Shown: one piece after another, positions 61,147 to 64,000 of the stretch
How the letters are laid out: the number at the start of each line of letters is the position of its first letter
Position numbering within the stretch: position 1 is the stretch's first letter
Origin: Bacillus sp. RO3
Lineage (GTDB): Bacteria > Bacillota > Bacilli > Bacillales > Bacillaceae_B
Length of the DNA stretch: 64,000 nt
NCBI RefSeq assembly: GCF_012911895.1
Contig: NZ_JAAXCV010000010.1
Location: 1-64,000 of the forward strand
Direction of reading: 5' to 3'
The notes under the pieces: model-generated
What the model was told of the DNA's origin: nothing
What the model saw: the letters and a program-made list of their open reading frames with translations, nothing else
Database searches by the model: none
Position numbers and translations under genes: made by a program

Positions 61147-63591
61147 ATGAATATTAAGAAACCTCTATACGGCGTGTTATCAACTGCAGCCCTTGCCGCT
61201 GCCATTTTTGCAGGATCACCTGCTTCAGCAGAAGGAGGAGACTTTGATTTATCAATCATGCATACAAATGATACCCATGCCCATGTTGAAGGCTATCCCC
61301 GTTTAGTCACAGCAGTAAATGAGCTGCGCGCTGAGAAAGCCAACTCTTTACTATTGGACGCCGGTGATGTATTCTCAGGGACCCTGTATTTCCGTCAATA
61401 TCTTGGACAAGCAGACCTTCACTTTATGAATGAACTGAAGTACGATGCCATGACACTTGGGAATCATGAGTTCGATAAGGATTCCAAGACTCTTGCAGAC
61501 TTCATTAAAAATATGGAATTCCCGATGGTTTCATCTAATGTAACCGTTACGGGTGATAAAGACCTTGAGCCACTGTTCAAAAATGAAATCGGACAGCCGG
61601 GAGACGGTGGATATGTCTATCCTGCGATGATTAAAGAAGTAGATGGGGAAAAGGTCGGTATTTACGGCTTAACGACACCGGATACTGAGTTTATCGCTAA
61701 TCCAGGAGAACATGTCGTATTTGAAGATGCCGTTGAAAAATCCAAAGCCACTATCAAGATGCTGAAGGATAAAGGTGTCAACAAGATCATCGCTCTTTCC
61801 CACCTTGGGTATGCCAACGATTTAGAATTGGCCGAGGAAGTGGATGGACTTGATATCATCGTGGGCGGTCACTCGCATACTGTCCTTGAAGAGCCGGTTG
61901 TCATTGAGAAGGCAGAGCCTACGGTTATCGTTCAAGCAGGAGAATACCTGAACCTTCTTGGATTATTAGATGTAACATTTGACGATAAGGGTGTAGTGAC
62001 AGAGCATAACGGTGAAATCCTCAACCTTAAGAATTACGAGGCTGATGAGGATGCTCTTGCTAAAGTAAATGAGTACAAAGCTCCTCTTGAGGAATTGAAA
62101 GCTGAAGTTGTCGGAAAAACCGATGTGGCCCTGAATGGTGAGCGTGCAGACGTACGAAGAAAAGAAACCAATCTAGGAAACCTGATCGCTGACGGAATGG
62201 TGGCGAAAGCCAACGAGTACGTCGAAACGTATATCGGAATTCAAAATGGCGGAGGGATCCGTGCTTCCATCAATGAGGGTGACATCACACTCGGAGAAGT
62301 ATTGACGACCATGCCGTTCGGGAACAATCTTGTGACACTTGACTTAACGGGAGAAGAAATCGTCGCTGCCCTTGAGCACAGTGTGAAGAGAGTCGAAGGG
62401 GAAGACGCACCGGGTGAATTCCTGCAAGTATCAGGCATCAACTATAAATATGATGTGACGAAGCCTGCGGGAGAACGTGTGTGGCACGTAGAAGTCATGA
62501 CGGAGAACGGATTTGAAGAAATCGATCTTGACATGATGTATTCTGTTGCTACCAACGCCTTTACGGCAAATGGTGGAGACGGTTATACGATGCTTAAGGA
62601 AGCAAAAGACGAAGGACGCATCACGGAACTGTTTATCGTCGACTTTGAAGTGTTCACCTCTTATATTGAAAACAACGATCCTGTTTCTCCTGTTGTCGAG
62701 GATCGAATCGTTCAAGAGGAAGCACCTGAAGTGACTCGCCTGACTGGTGATACACGTTATGAGACAGCGGTTGAAATTTCGAAAAATGGTTGGGAAACGT
62801 CCGATACGGTCATTCTTGCACGCGGAGATTCATTCCCTGACGCACTTGCTGGAGCACCGCTTGCCTACAAGCATGATGCGCCGATTTTATTAACGGAAAA
62901 AGGTTCATTAAATGCAGCAACGAAAGAAGAAATCATTCGCCTTGGTGCTAAGAATGTCATCATTCTTGGAGGAAAAGGAGCTGTAAGCCAATATGTGGAA
63001 TATCAGCTTGAAGGAATGGACCTTGACGTAGACCGTATTGCAGGAGATGACCGTTGGGAAACGGCAGTCAATATCGCAGCGAGCCTTGGCGGTACACCTG
63101 AAAAAGCAGTAGTGGCAAACGGAAAGAATTTCCCTGATGCCCTTGCGATCGCTTCCTATGCGGCGAAAAACGGATATCCGATCCTGTTAACGGATTCCGA
63201 TAAGCTTCCGTCTGAAACGTCAAAAGCCCTAAAAGGAATCGACAGCACGATTGTAGTCGGTGGTGAAGCAGCAGTGAGCGAGAAAGTATTCAAGTCACTT
63301 CCTGATGCTATGCGTTACGCTGGACTAAACCGTTACGAAACGGCAGCTAACATTGCAACAGATCTTAATCCTTCGAAGGTAGCCTATGTAGCGACCGGCA
63401 AGAACTTTGCGGATGCACTGGCAGGTTCCGTACTGGCTGCGAAAGAAGATGCTACAATGCTTCTTGTTCAACCTAACGACCTTCCAGAGGTTACATCTGA
63501 AGCCATTGCAGAAATGAAAGCGAAGGATTTCCATATTCTTGGCGGTGAAAATGCTGTAAGTGATGCAGTTGCTGAAAAATTAATGAAATAA
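61147..63591 (+). CDS. Secreted 5'-nucleotidase/metallophosphatase with CWB2 anchor
   Basis: 814 residues from the ATG at 61147 (AAGGAAGGG upstream); a longer reading from 61093 would precede the signal peptide (GVLSTAALAAAIFAGSPASA). The calcineurin-like domain has MHTNDTHAH, LDAGDVFSG, LGNHEFD, SHLGY and GGHSHT. The 5'-nucleotidase C-terminal domain has ETNLGNLIADGM and IQNGGGIRAS. Three CWB2 repeats run from about residue 531 to the end. It probably removes phosphate from extracellular nucleotides (UshA/YfkN type). With the nuclease upstream it would turn nucleic acid into nucleosides. A TATAAT at 61082-61087 suggests its own promoter. Confidence 0.93.
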   Translation: MNIKKPLYGVLSTAALAAAIFAGSPASAEGGDFDLSIMHTNDTHAHVEGYPRLVTAVNELRAEKANSLLLDAGDVFSGTLYFRQYLGQADLHFMNELKYDAMTLGNHEFDKDSKTLADFIKNMEFPMVSSNVTVTGDKDLEPLFKNEIGQPGDGGYVYPAMIKEVDGEKVGIYGLTTPDTEFIANPGEHVVFEDAVEKSKATIKMLKDKGVNKIIALSHLGYANDLELAEEVDGLDIIVGGHSHTVLEEPVVIEKAEPTVIVQAGEYLNLLGLLDVTFDDKGVVTEHNGEILNLKNYEADEDALAKVNEYKAPLEELKAEVVGKTDVALNGERADVRRKETNLGNLIADGMVAKANEYVETYIGIQNGGGIRASINEGDITLGEVLTTMPFGNNLVTLDLTGEEIVAALEHSVKRVEGEDAPGEFLQVSGINYKYDVTKPAGERVWHVEVMTENGFEEIDLDMMYSVATNAFTANGGDGYTMLKEAKDEGRITELFIVDFEVFTSYIENNDPVSPVVEDRIVQEEAPEVTRLTGDTRYETAVEISKNGWETSDTVILARGDSFPDALAGAPLAYKHDAPILLTEKGSLNAATKEEIIRLGAKNVIILGGKGAVSQYVEYQLEGMDLDVDRIAGDDRWETAVNIAASLGGTPEKAVVANGKNFPDALAIASYAAKNGYPILLTDSDKLPSETSKALKGIDSTIVVGGEAAVSEKVFKSLPDAMRYAGLNRYETAANIATDLNPSKVAYVATGKNFADALAGSVLAAKEDATMLLVQPNDLPEVTSEAIAEMKAKDFHILGGENAVSDAVAEKLMK

Positions 63592-63605
63592 AGCCGGATA
63601 AAAAC

Positions 63606-63636
63606 AAAAAGCCATCGTGTATTCGATGGCTTTTCT
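63606..63636 (+). terminator. Rho-independent terminator
   Basis: AAAAAGCCATCG, loop TGTATT, CGATGGCTTTTC, 15 nt after the 5'-nucleotidase stop. Confidence 0.9.
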
Positions 63637-63697
63637 TGTGGATTCATTTTAGAAAAACGCCGATTTGTCCATCCTACTCCTAAAGGAGGGAGTTGGG

Positions 63698-64000
63698 TTG
63701 CGTTACGTATTGGCTATTTTCTACGGTATTTTTGTATGGATCCTTACGTGTACGGAGAGTATCGAGAAGCTTTTTCGTGAGGGGAGACCGTCCTTTCTGT
63801 GGAACCCTGATCCTGATTTGAAGAGCTTTTTAGATTTTGACTCTTATCCATTTGACAGTCCAGCTTATTTAACTCAAAAATCAGGTCATATCATGGCCTT
63901 TTATCTTCTTGCCTTCTTTACTCATTCCGCCCTCAGGAAAGCGTCCGTCGTCTTTATTCTGTCGGCTTCATTCGGTCTTTTTACGGAAGCGTCCCAGCTG
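63698..64000 (+). CDS. VanZ-like family membrane protein (3' end outside window)
   Basis: 101 codons are visible. The TTG start at 63698 lies seven bases after AAAGGAGGG. The reading begins MRYVLAIFYGIFVWILTCTES, a first transmembrane helix. Later KSGHIMAFYLLAFFTHSAL, a helix with the conserved Lys/His, and SASFGLFTEASQL match the VanZ-like pattern, in which the Glu and Gln of the last motif are conserved. VanZ-like proteins are small polytopic membrane proteins, a few linked to teicoplanin resistance and most of unknown role. The gene runs off the end of the window. Confidence 0.7.
   Translation, partial: MRYVLAIFYGIFVWILTCTESIEKLFREGRPSFLWNPDPDLKSFLDFDSYPFDSPAYLTQKSGHIMAFYLLAFFTHSALRKASVVFILSASFGLFTEASQL

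Overview
The window looks like chromosome of a mesophilic, low-GC, spore-former-type Gram-positive (Bacillaceae). The evidence is a Bacillus-type rRNA operon, strong AGGAGG ribosome binding sites with several TTG/GTG starts, a ComK homologue, an S-box (SAM-I) riboswitch, CcpA-type cre sites, and the DUF1659/DUF2922 pair common in Bacillus relatives. I cannot name the species from sequence alone.

Layout. 1-3.6 kb: the end of an rRNA operon (spacer with tRNA-Ile and tRNA-Ala, 23S, 5S, terminator). 3.7-9.5 kb: a tyrosine recombinase with an altered catalytic motif, two membrane proteins (one GT-C-like), a membrane-anchored cytochrome c with an NTF2-like middle, an SGNH-like protein and a 38-codon ORF. 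10-16.3 kb: a CWB2-anchored subtilase, a ComK-family regulator, a 41-codon ORF, and a c-di-GMP-I (GEMM) riboswitch ahead of a CWB2-only surface protein. 16.4-24.7 kb: a sensor kinase, a membrane PAS-GGDEF-EAL protein, a SCO1-like lipoprotein, a sulfonate/nitrate/taurine-type ABC operon and a single-pass membrane protein.

24.9-46.5 kb is a galactoside-utilisation island: SSS-family symporter, GH36 alpha-galactosidase, galK-galE-galT, GH42 beta-galactosidase, galM, a LacI regulator, then (after a glutamate dehydrogenase-type gene and two small genes) a sugar ABC importer, a second GH36 enzyme and a second LacI regulator. Three of its promoter regions share a TTTACTAAAAT half-site and cre-like boxes, which suggests co-regulation by a LacI protein and CcpA. 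46.7-49.4 kb is a SAM-riboswitch-controlled methionine importer (metN-metI-metQ). 49.5-50.7 kb carries a SEC-C protein. 51-56.7 kb is rbsRKDACB behind two perfect palindromic operators. 57-63.6 kb holds two large secreted CWB2-anchored enzymes, a nuclease and a 5'-nucleotidase. Placed next to the ribose operon they suggest a route from extracellular nucleic acid to nucleoside and ribose. The window ends inside a VanZ-like gene.

The most unusual feature is a dispersed family of short inverted repeats built on GGGACGGACCT. I count 18 arms between genes (one a variant) plus two copies inside genes. In three places they form the same composite: a single copy, about 30 nt, then a hairpin whose tip shows compensatory changes. 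They resemble REP/BIME elements, or terminators built from a repeated word as with Neisseria uptake sequences. Four proteins here share a three-repeat CWB2 anchor with different heads, and one is under a c-di-GMP riboswitch 3 kb from a c-di-GMP enzyme gene.
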